Shown here in pieces: positions 41,684-54,152 of a stretch of 64,000 nt of DNA. The stretch spans positions 1,800,001 to 1,864,000 of the forward strand of contig NC_079884.1 of assembly GCF_029227915.1 (NCBI RefSeq), in the 5' to 3' direction. The notes beneath the pieces are model-generated. The model was not told the origin of the DNA. It made no database searches and was given only the letters and a program-made list of their open reading frames with translations. This DNA comes from Hydractinia symbiolongicarpus (taxonomy: Eukaryota; Cnidaria; Hydrozoa; Anthoathecata; Hydractiniidae). Position 1 is the stretch's first letter. Each line of letters opens with the position of its first letter. Made by a program: the position numbers and the translations under genes.

Positions 41684-43098
41684 CTTGTGGCTTAACCCGG
41701 CGTTTCGACGCCGGGTTTCCCGGCTAGTCTCTTTAATAATAGCCTTATTTTGTCTGTCTGTCCGGGAAAAAGGCGTCCCGTAACGGAAACACGAAATTTT
41801 GTAAATTACGCGCCGATACCAAATGCGATATATTTTTACTGACTTTGTTTTGACCGCTCGCGCGTGGAATACCATTCACAACGCCTGATTCTTTAAAAAA
41901 AACCCAAGATTTTCGCGACCAGAAAGAATCCAAGATCTTCGCGGAACGAAGGCCATTTTGATAATGGTCGTGTTTGTGGTCAGTGTGTGAGGTTTGTAGG
42001 CCTGTTTGACTTTTTTATCTTCTAAAAGCCTTATATATTTGTAATATTTGTTTTCTGTTTGTTTTCAATGTTAGGATAAATATATTGTCACGTTTTTTAG
42101 CCACGTACAGATCTTAAACGCACCAGTTTTAGGATGTTTGGCTAGGAACGAAGATTAGCTAGCTATGGCTACTAGCTAGCTAGAGCCTCACTTATTGCTA
42201 TTTTGTTTGGTATAAGAGCTTTTTATCCTAGCCAACATTTATTTTTATGTTGAGGCTGTGGCTATTTAAAAAGTGAAAGTATAAAAATGCAGTTTGGCTA
42301 CAACAATATTCTTAAGCAATACATAATTTTTATGCTAAATGCAGTTAGCTAGCTAGGTATAGCTACATATTTTATAATTTTTCTGCAAACTTTTTCTGCA
42401 AATGAAATGGCTGAGCGATTGTTTTGGCTGGACGAGTAACGACAGGCTGTTCCCTGTGTTTTTATTTAAACCGAAGTTGCAATGAACATTTTTGGAAAAG
42501 GGTAATACGCCTTATGCGCCTGTTCAACTGTGTTTAACTGTACTAAGCGGTTAGCCCAGTGTTAAAAACAGACTGTTTTTTGTAAAAGGCTGTTACGCCT
42601 ATGGGCATGTGCAACACCGTTTACCTGTATATACTAAGGTCAGCCCACCACTGTGACAATTAATTTTTAAACTTTCTTGGGAATCACGCCTGGACTAACC
42701 GCTCAGCCCTGTGTCTGCGAGAAAGTTTTTTTCAAAAGGGTATTATTACTATACGCTGTACAACACGGTTTAACTGTACTAAACGCTCAGCCCAGTGTCA
42801 CGATTAATTTTTTAACTTTTAAAAAGACTTTTCCACAAAATAAAATAATATTGACCGATTGTTTTTGCTATGATGGAGTAACAACACTTTGTAAACTCTG
42901 TTTTTATATCAGTTATCGTTGCGGGAAAGTTATTTTTTGAAAAATATGTTACAGTCGCACACTATAATGTTGTATGCGCTTCAAATGATTAACGACATAC
43001 TGTATACCTGTACTAAAGCGCTCCACCTGATCGTGTGGGACAGTTTACAGCTCTTATTAAGCGCTCCACAGAGTGTTCAATGCCGGATCACACCTTTA
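41684..43098 (+). repeat. Family B unit 4, 1415-bp tandem duplicate
   Basis: Hairpin at 41696-41715. Over roughly 41050-42270 and 42465-43685 the sequence repeats almost exactly at an offset of 1415 bp. Confidence 0.8.
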
Positions 43099-44440
43099 CT
43101 TGTGGCTTAACCCGGCGTTTCGACGCCGGGTTTCCCGGCTAGTCTCTTTAATAATAGCCTTATTTTGTCTGTCTGTCCGGGAAAAAGGCGTCCCGTAACG
43201 GAAACACGAAATTTTGTAAATTACGCGCCGATACCAAATGCGATATATTTTTACTGACTTTGTTTTGACCGCTCGCGCGTGGAATACCATTCACAACGCC
43301 TGATTCTTTAAAAAAAACCCAAGATTTTCGCGACCAGAAAGAATCCAAGATCTTCGCGGAACGAAGGCCATTTTGATAATGGTCGTGTTTGTGGTCAGTG
43401 TGTGAGGTTTGTAGGCCTGTTTGACTTTTTTATCTTCTAAAAGCCTTATATATTTGTAATATTTGTTTTCTGTTTGTTTTCAATGTTAGGATAAATATAT
43501 TGTCACGTTTTTTAGCCACGTACAGATCTTAAACGCACCAGTTTTAGGATGTTTGGCTAGGAACGAAGATTAGCTAGCTATGGCTACTAGCTAGCTAGAG
43601 CCTCACTTATTGCTATTTTGTTTGGTATAAGAGCTTTTTATCCTAGCCAACATTTATTTTTATGTTGAGGCTGTGGCTATTTAAAAAGTGAAAGTATAAA
43701 AATGCAGTTTGGCTACAACAATATTCTTAAGCAATACATAATTTTTATGCTAAATGCAGTTAGCTAGCTAGGTATAGCTACATATTTTATAATTTTTCTG
43801 CAAACTTTTTCTGCAAATGAAATGGCTGAGCGATTGTTTTGGCTGGACGAGTAACGACAGGCTGTTCCCTGTGTTTTTATTTAAACCCAGTGTTAAAAAA
43901 GTGTTAAAAACAGACTGTTTTTTGTAAAAGGCTGTTACGCCTATGGGCATGTGCAACACCGTTTACCTGTATATACTAAGGTCAGCCCACCACTGTGACA
44001 ATTAATTTTTAAACTTTCTTGGGAATCACGCCTGGACTAACCGCTCAGCCCTGTGTCTGCGAGAAAGTTTTTTTCAAAAGGGTATTATTCCTATACGCTG
44101 TGCAACACGGTTTAACTGTACTAAGCGCTCAGCCCAGTGTCACGATTAATTTTTTAACTTGCGCAAAAAGTTATTCTGCAAAATGAAATAAAATTGACGA
44201 TTGTTTTTGCTATGATGGAGTAACAACACTTTGTAAACTCTGTTTTTATATCAGTTATCGTTGCGGGAAAGTTATTTTTTGAAAAATATGTTACAGTCGC
44301 ACACTATAATGGTGTATGCGCTTCAAAAGATTAACGACATACTGTATACCTGTACTAAAGCGCTCCACCTGATCGTGTGGGACAGTTTACGGCTCTTATT
44401 AAGCGCTCCACAGAGTGTTCAATGCCGGATCACACCTTTA
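43099..44440 (+). repeat. Family B unit 5 (internally deleted)
   Basis: Hairpin at 43111-43130. Same as unit 4 until about 43885, where some 75 bp of a subrepeat are missing, as expected from unequal pairing of subrepeats. Confidence 0.75.
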
Positions 44441-46149
44441 CTTGTGGCTTAACCCGGCGTTTCGACGCCGGGTTTCCCGGCTAGTCTCTATAATAATAGC
44501 CGTCGTCTGTCTGTCTCTGCGCAACATGGCGGAGCAAGTAGCGAGACCCGCCGAAAATCCCCGCGGCCCTGCAGCTTTATTTCGAATCCCCGGCAGACCC
44601 CGTTTTTTTACCGGCCTTGCTTTGCCGCTCATTGTAATAAACCAATCACGAGGCTTTATTTTCACTAATGACCAATCCAAGTGCTTCGCGGCCTCAACAT
44701 GCCGACGGGAGGAAACATGCTACCCCTACGAAGGCCATTTTGGTTTGGAAGTGATGGTGTGAAGTTTGTAGGTTTCCTTTCAATCCTCCTTATTTCTTCT
44801 GAGTACTTTTTATCCTATAGGATTATTTAGTTTGTTTTCACATGTTAAGGTGAATATTTCATCACGTTTTCTAGCTACGTATAAATCTTAAACAAACCAA
44901 TTTTAAGTTTTTGGCTAGCTACAAAACGTACATTTTGAGGCAGCTAGCTATAGCTATCTTTATTTATTCCTATTCTTTTAAAGTTTTTATTCAGTTTGGT
45001 ATATTGTTCTTTATTTTTATGTTGAAGTTGGGTCTACCTATCTAGCTCCTTTTAGCTCTACCTCTGGCTAAAAAGTGAAAGTAGCTAAATGCAGTTATAG
45101 GCAGCTACCAATTTTATTACTGCTATGAAAGCTTATGCTGAAAAATAAAATGCTGAGTATATATTTTTTTAACTGAACTTGATAACGACAGGCGGTTTCC
45201 TGATTTTTTTTAAACTGAAGTCGCGATAAAGTTTTTTTAAAAATGGTGTTATGCCTATACTCATGTGCGACACAGTCTAGCTGTACTAAGCGCTTAGTCC
45301 GGTGGTAACAACGGGCTGTTTCCTGTGTTTCTGTTTAACCGAAGTTGTGATAACGTTTTTTACAGAAAAAAAGTATATACACACTGTTTACCTATACTAA
45401 GCGCTCAGCTTAACATTTTTTTGAACTTTTCCCGGGAATATTCCCTGAAAAATAAAGAAGGTTGGCCAGCTGCTTTCGCTATGACGGGGTAACATTGAAT
45501 TGTAATCTGGGTTTTTATTTTACCTAAGTTGTCGAAAGTTATTTTTTGAATAGTATATTACACCGGAAACACCATAAAGTTGTGTGCACTTCACTTGATT
45601 TTCTACACACTATATGGCTGTACTAAAGCGCTTTACCTGAATGTGTGGCACAGTTGACGGTTCTTATTAGTCACTCAATCTGGTGTTTAACGCTGGGTAA
45701 CACAGCTACTTGTGGCATAACCCGGCATTTCAACAGAGTGTATTCTGTGTTTTGTAAACCAAAGCTTCAATAGTTTTTTTGAATAGGGTCTTAAGCCTAA
45801 ACGCATGTGTCGCACGATTTACCTGTACTAAGTGCTCAGTCCAGTGTCACAATTAATTTGTTAACCTTTACTGAAACTTATTTCGCAAAATAAAATAAAA
45901 TTGACCAATTGTTTTTCCTATGACGGGGTAACAAATGGTTGTAAATTGTGTTTTTATTTTGGCTAAAGTTACAGTAGAGTTATATTTTCAAAAATACACT
46001 ACAGCCGAAACACTATAGTGTTGTGTGCGCTTTACTCGATTAACGACATACTGCGTACCTGTACTAAAGCGCTCCACCTGACCGTGTAGTACAGTTTACG
46101 GCTCTTATTAAGCGCTCCACATAGTGTTCAATGGCGGGTCACACCTTGA
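44441..46149 (+). repeat. Family B unit 6
   Basis: Hairpin at 44453-44472 and YY1/CCAAT module at 44522. Its second half matches that of units 7 and 9. Confidence 0.75.
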
Positions 46150-48036
46150 CTTGTAACTTACCGCGGCGTTTCGACGCCGGGTTTCCCGGCTAGTCTCTAT
46201 TATAATAGCCGTATTCCGTCTGTCTGTCTCTGCGCGGACCCCCGCTGAGTTAGAAAATGATGTTACGGAAACACAAATATCAAATGCGATATATTTTTAT
46301 CCACTTTGTTGCCACGGGTAAATATAATGGACGGGCGAACCTGTGGATTTTTCCACGGGCAACGACTAGTCTCTTTAATAATAGCCGTATTCCGTCTGTC
46401 TGTCTCTGCGCAACATGGCGGAGCAAGTAGCGAGACCCGCCAAAAATCCCCGCGGCCCTGCAGCTTTATTTCGAATCCCCGGCAGACCCCGTTTTTTTTA
46501 CCGGCCTTGCTTTGCCGCTCATTGTAATAAACCAATCACGAGGCTCCATTTTCACTAATGACCAATCCAAGTGTTTCGCGGCCTCAACATGCCGACGGGA
46601 GGAAACATGCTACCCCTACGAAGGCCATTTTGGTTTGGAAGTGATGGTGTGAAGTTTGTAGGTTTCCTTTCAATCCTCCTTATTTCTTCTGAGTACTTTT
46701 TATCCTATAGGATTATTTAGTTTGTTTTCACATGTTAAGGTGAACATTTCATCACGTTTTCTAGCTACGTATAAATCTTAAACAAACCAATTTTAAGTTT
46801 TTGGCTAGCTACAAAACGTACATTTTGAGGCAGCTAGCTATAGCTAGCTTTATTTATTCCTATTCTTTTAAAGTTTTTATTCAGTTTGGTATATTGTTCT
46901 TTATTTTTATGTTGAAGTTGGGTCTACCTATCTAGCTCCTTTTAGCTCTACCTCTGGCTAAAAAGTGAAAGTAGCTAAATGCAGTTATAGGCAGCTACCA
47001 ATTTTATTACTGCTATGAAAGCTTATGCTGAAAAATAAAATTGCTGAGTATATATTTTTTTAGCTGAACTTGATAACGACAGGCGGTTTCCTGATTTTTT
47101 TTAAACTGAAGTCGCGATAAAGTTTTTTTAAAAATGGTGTTATGCCTATACTCATGTGCGACACAGTCTAGCTGTACTAAGCGCTTAGTCCGGTGGTAAC
47201 AACGGGCTGTTTCCTGTGTTTCTGTTTAACCGAAGTTGTGATAACGTTTTTTACAGAAAAAAAGTACACACTGTTTACCTATACTAAGCGCTCAGCTTAA
47301 CATTTTTTTGAACTTTTCCCGGGAACATTTCCTGAAAAATAAAGAAGGTTGGCCAGCTGCTTTCGCTATGACGGGGTAACATTGAATTGTAATCTGGGTT
47401 TTTATTTTACCTAAGTTGTCGAAAGTTATTTTTTGAATAGTATATTACACCGGAAACACCATAAAGTTGTGTGCACTTCACTTGATTTTCTACACACTAT
47501 ATGGCTGTACTAAAGCGCTTTACCTGAATGTGTGGCACAGTTGACGGTTCTTTTTAATCACTCAATCTGGTGTTTAACGCTGGGTAACACAGCTACTTGT
47601 GGCTTAACCCGGCGTTTCAACAGAGTGTATTCTGTGTTTTGTAAACCAAAGCTTCAATAGTTTTTTTGAATAGGGTCTTAAGCCTAAACGCATGTGTCGC
47701 ACGATTTACCTGTACTAAGTGCTCAGTCCAGTGTCACAATTAAATGGTTAACCTTTACTGAAACTTATTTCGCAAAATAAAATAAAATTGACCAATTGTT
47801 TTTCCTATGACGGGGTAACAAATGGTTGTAAATTGTGTTTATATTTTGGCTAAAGTTACAGTAGAGTTATATTTTCAAAAATACACTACAGCCGAAACAC
47901 TATAGTGCTGTGTGCGCTTTACTCGATTAACGACATACTGCGTACCTGTACTAAAGCGCTCCATCTGACCGTGTAGTACAGTTTACGGCTCTTATTAAGC
48001 GCTCCACATAGTGTTCAATGGCGGGTCACACCTTGA
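46150..48036 (+). repeat. Family B unit 7, with two joined heads
   Basis: The head hairpin is mutated (46162-46181). After a unit-3-like beginning the sequence jumps to 'ccacgggtaaatataatggacggg' and restarts at ACTAGTCTCTTTAATAATAG (46366) with a YY1/CCAAT module at 46411. A recombination join lies near 46313-46366. Confidence 0.7.
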
Positions 48037-50241
48037 CTTGTGGCTTACCCCGGCGTTTCGACGCCGGGTTTCCCGGCTAGTCTCTATAATAATAGCCGTC
48101 GTCTGTCTGTCTCTGCGCAACATGGCGGAGCAAGTAGCGAGACCCGCCGAAAATCCCCGCGGCCCTGCAGCTTTATTTCGAATCCCCGGCAGACCCCGTT
48201 TTTTTACCGGCCTTGCTTTGCCGATCATTGTAATAAACCAATCACGAGGCTCCATTTTCACTAATGACCAATCCAAGTGCTTCGCGACCTCAACATGCCG
48301 ACGGGAGGAAACATGCTACCCCTACGAAGGCCATTTTGGTTTGGAAGCGATGGTGTGAAGTTTGTAGGTTTCCTTTCAATCCTCCTTATTTCTTCTGAGT
48401 ACTTTTTATCCTATAGGATTATTTAGTTTGTTTTCATATGTAAAGGTGAATATTTTATCACGTTTTCTAGCTACGTATAAATCTTAAACAAACCAATTTT
48501 AAGTTTTTGGCTAGCTACAAAACGTAGATAGATAGATGTGCATATTTTACATGGCTAGCCTCACAAATATCGAGGGATATACCCTGTCTATTATTTCCAG
48601 GAGGGGCCATGGCATAGATGGAGAGTCCTAGAGTATTTAATGCTCATTTTGAGCTACGCAGACCCAATTAGAGCCCGCGCTCTACTAGACAACTCCTGGC
48701 AACATCCAACGGCCCACACAGTGTGCCATCTTCCCAATTTCCCTCACATGGGTTGGGTTAACCCGGGGCTATGGTAACATTCACTCGCCCATGTTGAATC
48801 GCCGTCAAGAGGAATCGAACCCCGGTCTCCCGCACAGAGTACGAGAGCTATAACCACTAATCTACGGTGCCACGTACATTTTGAGGCAGCTAGCTATAGC
48901 TAGCTTTATTTATTCCTATACTTTTAAAGTTTTTATTCAGTTTGGTATATTATTATTTATTTTTATGTTGAAGTTGGGTCTACCTAGCTAGCTCCTCTTT
49001 TAGCTACATCCTGCTAAAAAGTGAAAGTAGCCAAATGCAGTTTGGCTGCAAGTGAAAGTAGCCAAATGCAGTTTGGCTGCAACACAATTCTTAACAATTC
49101 TTATGCTAAATGCAGTTGGCAGCGGCCACTTTTATTACTGATTTAAAAATTTATTATGCAAAATAAATTTGCTGAGTAATTTTTTAAACTGAACCGGGTT
49201 AATGCCAGACTGTTCACTGATTTCTTTTAAAACCGAAGCGATAAGGATTTTTGGAAAATGGTATTACCCCTATGCTCATGTATGACACGATTCACCTGTT
49301 AAGCGCTCAGCCTGGTGTTAACGACGGGCTGTTTCCTGTGTTTTTATTTAAACCGTTGTGATCAATTTTATTTGGAAAATTTTATTACGCCTGTTACTCA
49401 TGTATGACACAATTTACATGTTAAGTGCTCAGCCTGGTGTTAATGACGTGCTTTTTCCGTGTTTTTATTTAATCCGTTGTGATAAAGTTTTTTTACCTGT
49501 AATAAACATTCAACCTGGTGTTAACAACAGGGTGTTTTGTGTGTTTTTTATTTAAATTGAAGTTGCGATAAGTTTTTTTGGGAAAAGGCTATTATGGCTA
49601 TAACGCATGTGTGACACCATTTACCTGTACTAAGTGCTCAGTCCGGTGTCATGATTAATTTGTTAAGGTTTACTGAAACGTACTCCGCAAAATAAAATAA
49701 TATTGACTATTTTCTTTTCTTATGACGGGGTAACAACAGGTTGTAAACTGTGTTTTTATTTCGGTTAAAGTTGCAGTAAAGTTATATATATACATATATT
49801 TTCAAAAGTACATTACAACCGAAACACTATAATGTTGTGTGAGCTTTACTCAATTCACGACATATTCTGCATACCTGTACTAGAGCACTCCAATTATGGA
49901 GTTTTTTTAGTTTTTTTATGGGGTAACGACTGGATTTTTCCTGTGTTTTAAGTTAAACCGAAATTGCAGTAAAGTTTTTTATGAAAAGGGTATTATGCGT
50001 TCTCGGCCCACTGTCATGATTAAGTTTTAAAATTTTACGGAAACTTATTCCGCAAAATAAAATAATATTGCCCGATTGTTTTTGCTATGGCGGAGTAACA
50101 ACGGTTTGTAAACTGTTTTAATTCAGCTTTTGTTGCGGGAAATTATTTTTTTTTAAATATCTTACAGTCGCAACACTGCAATGGTGTGTGCCCAGTTTGC
50201 GGTTCTTATTAAGCGCTCCTCAAGGCGCTCAACAACAGTTA
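48037..50241 (+). repeat. Family B unit 8 (2205 bp, with SINE)
   Basis: Hairpin 48049-48068, YY1/CCAAT module at 48118, SINE at 48527-48871. The duplicated GTGAAAGTAGCCAAATGCAG word links it to unit 2. Confidence 0.8.
48527..48871 (-). mobile_element. tRNA-derived SINE (copy 2)
   Basis: Inserted in family B sequence with target-site duplication ACGTA (48522-48526 and 48872-48876); units without it read straight through 'aaaacgtacattttgagg'. The tRNA-like head is at the right on the minus strand and the GATA tail at the left. About 95% identical to copy 1. Confidence 0.85.
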
Positions 50242-51947
50242 CTTGTGGCTTAACCCGGCGTTTCGACGCCGGGTCTCCCGGCTAGTCTCTATAATAATAG
50301 CCGTCGTCTGCCTGTCTCTGCGCAACATGGCGGAGCAAGTAGCGAGACCCGCCGAAAATCCCCGCGGCCCTGCAGCTTTATTTCGAATCCCCGGCAGACC
50401 CCGTTTTTTTACCGGCCTTGCTTTGCCGCTCATTGTAATAAACCAATCACAAGGCTCCATTTTCACTAATGACCAATCCAAGTGCTTCGCGGCCTCAACA
50501 TGCCGACGGGAGGAAACATGCTACCCCTACGAAGGCCATTTTGGTTTGGAAGTGATGGTGTGAAGTTTGTAGGTTTCCTTTCAATCCTCCTTATTTCTTC
50601 TGAGTACTTTTTATCCTATAGGATTATTTAGTTTATTTTCACATCTTAAGGTGAATATTTCATCACGTTTTCTAGCTACGTATAAATCTTAAACAAACCA
50701 ATTTTAAGTTTTTGGCTAGCTACAAAACGTACATTTTGAGGCAGCTAGCTATAGCTAGATTTATTTATTCCTATTCTTTTAAAGTTTTTATTCAGTTTGG
50801 TATATTGTTCTTTATTTTTATGTTGAAGTTGGGTCTACCTATCTAGCTCCTTTTAGCTCTACCTCTGGCTAAAAAGTGAAAGTAGCTAAATGCAGTTATA
50901 GGCAGCTACCAATTTTATTACTGCTATGAAAGCTTATGCTGAAAAATAAAATTGCTGAGTATATATTTTTTTAGCTGAACTTGATAACGACAGGCGGTTT
51001 CCTGATTTTTTTTAAACTGAAGTCGCGATAAAGTTTTTTTAAAAATGGTGTTATGCCTATACTCATGTGCGACACAGTCTAGCTGTACTAAGCGCTTAGT
51101 CCGGTGGTAACAACGGGCTGTTTCCTGTGTTTCTGTTTAACCGAAGTTGTGATAACGTTTTTTACAGAAAAAAAGTACACACTGTTTACCTATACTAAGC
51201 GCTCAGCTTAACATTTTTTTGAACTTTTCCCGGGAACATTTCCTGAAAAATAAAGAAGGTTGGCCAGCTGCTTTCGCTATGACGGGGTAACATTGAATTG
51301 TAATCTGGGTTTTTATTTTACCTAAGTTGTCGAAAGTTATTTTTTGAATAGTATATTACACCGGAAACACCATAAAGTTGTGTGCACTTCACTTGATTTT
51401 CTACACACTATATGGCTGTACTAAAGCGCTTTACCTGAATGTGTGGCACAGTTGACGGTTCTTTTTAATCACTCAATCTGGTGTTTAACGCTGGGTAACA
51501 CAGCTACTTGTGGCTTAACCCGGCGTTTCAACAGAGTGTATTCTGTGTTTTGTAAACCAAAGCTTCAATAGTTTTTTTGAATAGGGTCTTAAGCCTAAAC
51601 GCATGTGTCGCACGATTTACCTGTACTAAGTGCTCAGTCCAGTGTCACAATTAAATGGTTAACCTTTACTGAAACTTATTTCGCAAAATAAAATAAAATT
51701 GACCAATTGTTTTTCCTATGACGGGGTAACAAATGGTTGTAAATTGTGTTTATATTTTGGCTAAAGTTACAGTAGAGTTATATTTTCAAAAATACACTAC
51801 AGCCGAAACACTATAGTGCTGTGTGCGCTTTACTCGATTAACGACATACTGCGTACCTGTACTAAAGCGCTCCATCTGACCGTGTAGTACAGTTTACGGC
51901 TCTTATTAAGCGCTCCACATAGTGTTCAATGGCGGGTCACACCTTGA
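50242..51947 (+). repeat. Family B unit 9 (1706 bp)
   Basis: Hairpin 50254-50273; YY1/CCAAT module at 50323 with CACAAGG in place of CACGAGG. Confidence 0.8.
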
Positions 51948-54152
51948 CTTGTGGCTTACCCCGGCGTTTCGACGCCGGGTTTCCCGGCTAGTCTCTATAA
52001 TAATAGCCGTCGTCTGTCTGTCTCTGCGCAACATGGCGGAGCAAGTAGCGAGACCCGCCGAAAATCCCCGCGGCCCTGCAGCTTTATTTCGAATCCCCGG
52101 CAGACCCCGTTTTTTTACCGGCCTTGCTTTGCCGATCATTGTAATAAACCAATCACGAGGCTCCATTTTCACTAATGACCAATCCAAGTGCTTCGCGACC
52201 TCAACATGCCGACGGGAGGAAACATGCTACCCCTACGAAGGCCATTTTGGTTTGGAAGCGATGGTGTGAAGTTTGTAGGTTTCCTTTCAATCCTCCTTAT
52301 TTCTTCTGAGTACTTTTTATCCTATAGGATTATTTAGTTTGTTTTCATATGTAAAGGTGAATATTTTATCACGTTTTCTAGCTACGTATAAATCTTAAAC
52401 AAACCAATTTTAAGTTTTTGGCTAGCTACAAAACGTAGATAGATAGATGTGCATATTTTACATGGCTAGCCTCACAAATATCGAGGGATATACCCTGTCT
52501 ATTATTTCCAGGAGGGGCCATGGCATAGATGGAGAGTCCTAGAGTATTTAATGCTCATTTTGAGCTACGCAGACCCAATTAGAGCCCGCGCTCTACTAGA
52601 CAACTCCTGGCAACATCCAACGGCCCACACAGTGTGCCATCTTCCCAATTTCCCTCACATGGGTTGGGTTAACCCGGGGCTATGGTAACATTCACTCGCC
52701 CATGTTGAATCGCCGTCAAGAGGAATCGAACCCCGGTCTCCCGCACAGAGTACGAGAGCTATAACCACTAATCTACGGTGCCACGTACATTTTGAGGCAG
52801 CTAGCTATAGCTAGCTTTATTTATTCCTATACTTTTAAAGTTTTTATTCAGTTTGGTATATTATTATTTATTTTTATGTTGAAGTTGGGTCTACCTAGCT
52901 AGCTCCTCTTTTAGCTACATCCTGCTAAAAAGTGAAAGTAGCCAAATGCAGTTTGGCTGCAAGTGAAAGTAGCCAAATGCAGTTTGGCTGCAACACAATT
53001 CTTAACAATTCTTATGCTAAATGCAGTTGGCAGCGGCCACTTTTATTACTGATTTAAAAATTTATTATGCAAAATAAATTTGCTGAGTAATTTTTTAAAC
53101 TGAACCGGGTTAATGCCAGACTGTTCACTGATTTCTTTTAAAACCGAAGCGATAAGGATTTTTGGAAAATGGTATTACCCCTATGCTCATGTATGACACG
53201 ATTCACCTGTTAAGCGCTCAGCCTGGTGTTAACGACGGGCTGTTTCCTGTGTTTTTATTTAAACCGTTGTGATCAATTTTATTTGGAAAATTTTATTACG
53301 CCTGTTACTCATGTATGACACAATTTACATGTTAAGTGCTCAGCCTGGTGTTAATGACGTGCTTTTTCCGTGTTTTTATTTAATCCGTTGTGATAAAGTT
53401 TTTTTACCTGTAATAAACATTCAACCTGGTGTTAACAACAGGGTGTTTTGTGTGTTTTTTATTTAAATTGAAGTTGCGATAAGTTTTTTTGGGAAAAGGC
53501 TATTATGGCTATAACGCATGTGTGACACCATTTACCTGTACTAAGTGCTCAGTCCGGTGTCATGATTAATTTGTTAAGGTTTACTGAAACGTACTCCGCA
53601 AAATAAAATAATATTGACTATTTTCTTTTCTTATGACGGGGTAACAACAGGTTGTAAACTGTGTTTTTATTTCGGTTAAAGTTGCAGTAAAGTTATATAT
53701 ATACATATATTTTCAAAAGTACATTACAACCGAAACACTATAATGTTGTGTGAGCTTTACTCAATTCACGACATATTCTGCATACCTGTACTAGAGCACT
53801 CCAATTATGGAGTTTTTTTAGTTTTTTTATGGGGTAACGACTGGATTTTTCCTGTGTTTTAAGTTAAACCGAAATTGCAGTAAAGTTTTTTATGAAAAGG
53901 GTATTATGCGTTCTCGGCCCACTGTCATGATTAAGTTTTAAAATTTTACGGAAACTTATTCCGCAAAATAAAATAATATTGCCCGATTGTTTTTGCTATG
54001 GCGGAGTAACAACGGTTTGTAAACTGTTTTAATTCAGCTTTTGTTGCGGGAAATTATTTTTTTTTAAATATCTTACAGTCGCAACACTGCAATGGTGTGT
54101 GCCCAGTTTGCGGTTCTTATTAAGCGCTCCTCAAGGCGCTCAACAACAGTTA
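51948..54152 (+). repeat. Family B unit 10 (copy of unit 8)
   Basis: Hairpin 51960-51979, module at 52029, SINE at 52438-52782. Unit 8 shifted by 3911 bp. Confidence 0.8.
52438..52782 (-). mobile_element. tRNA-derived SINE (copy 3, co-duplicated)
   Basis: Same insertion as 48527-48871 with the same ACGTA duplication (52433-52437, 52783-52787); it arose by the tandem duplication, not by a new insertion. Confidence 0.85.
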
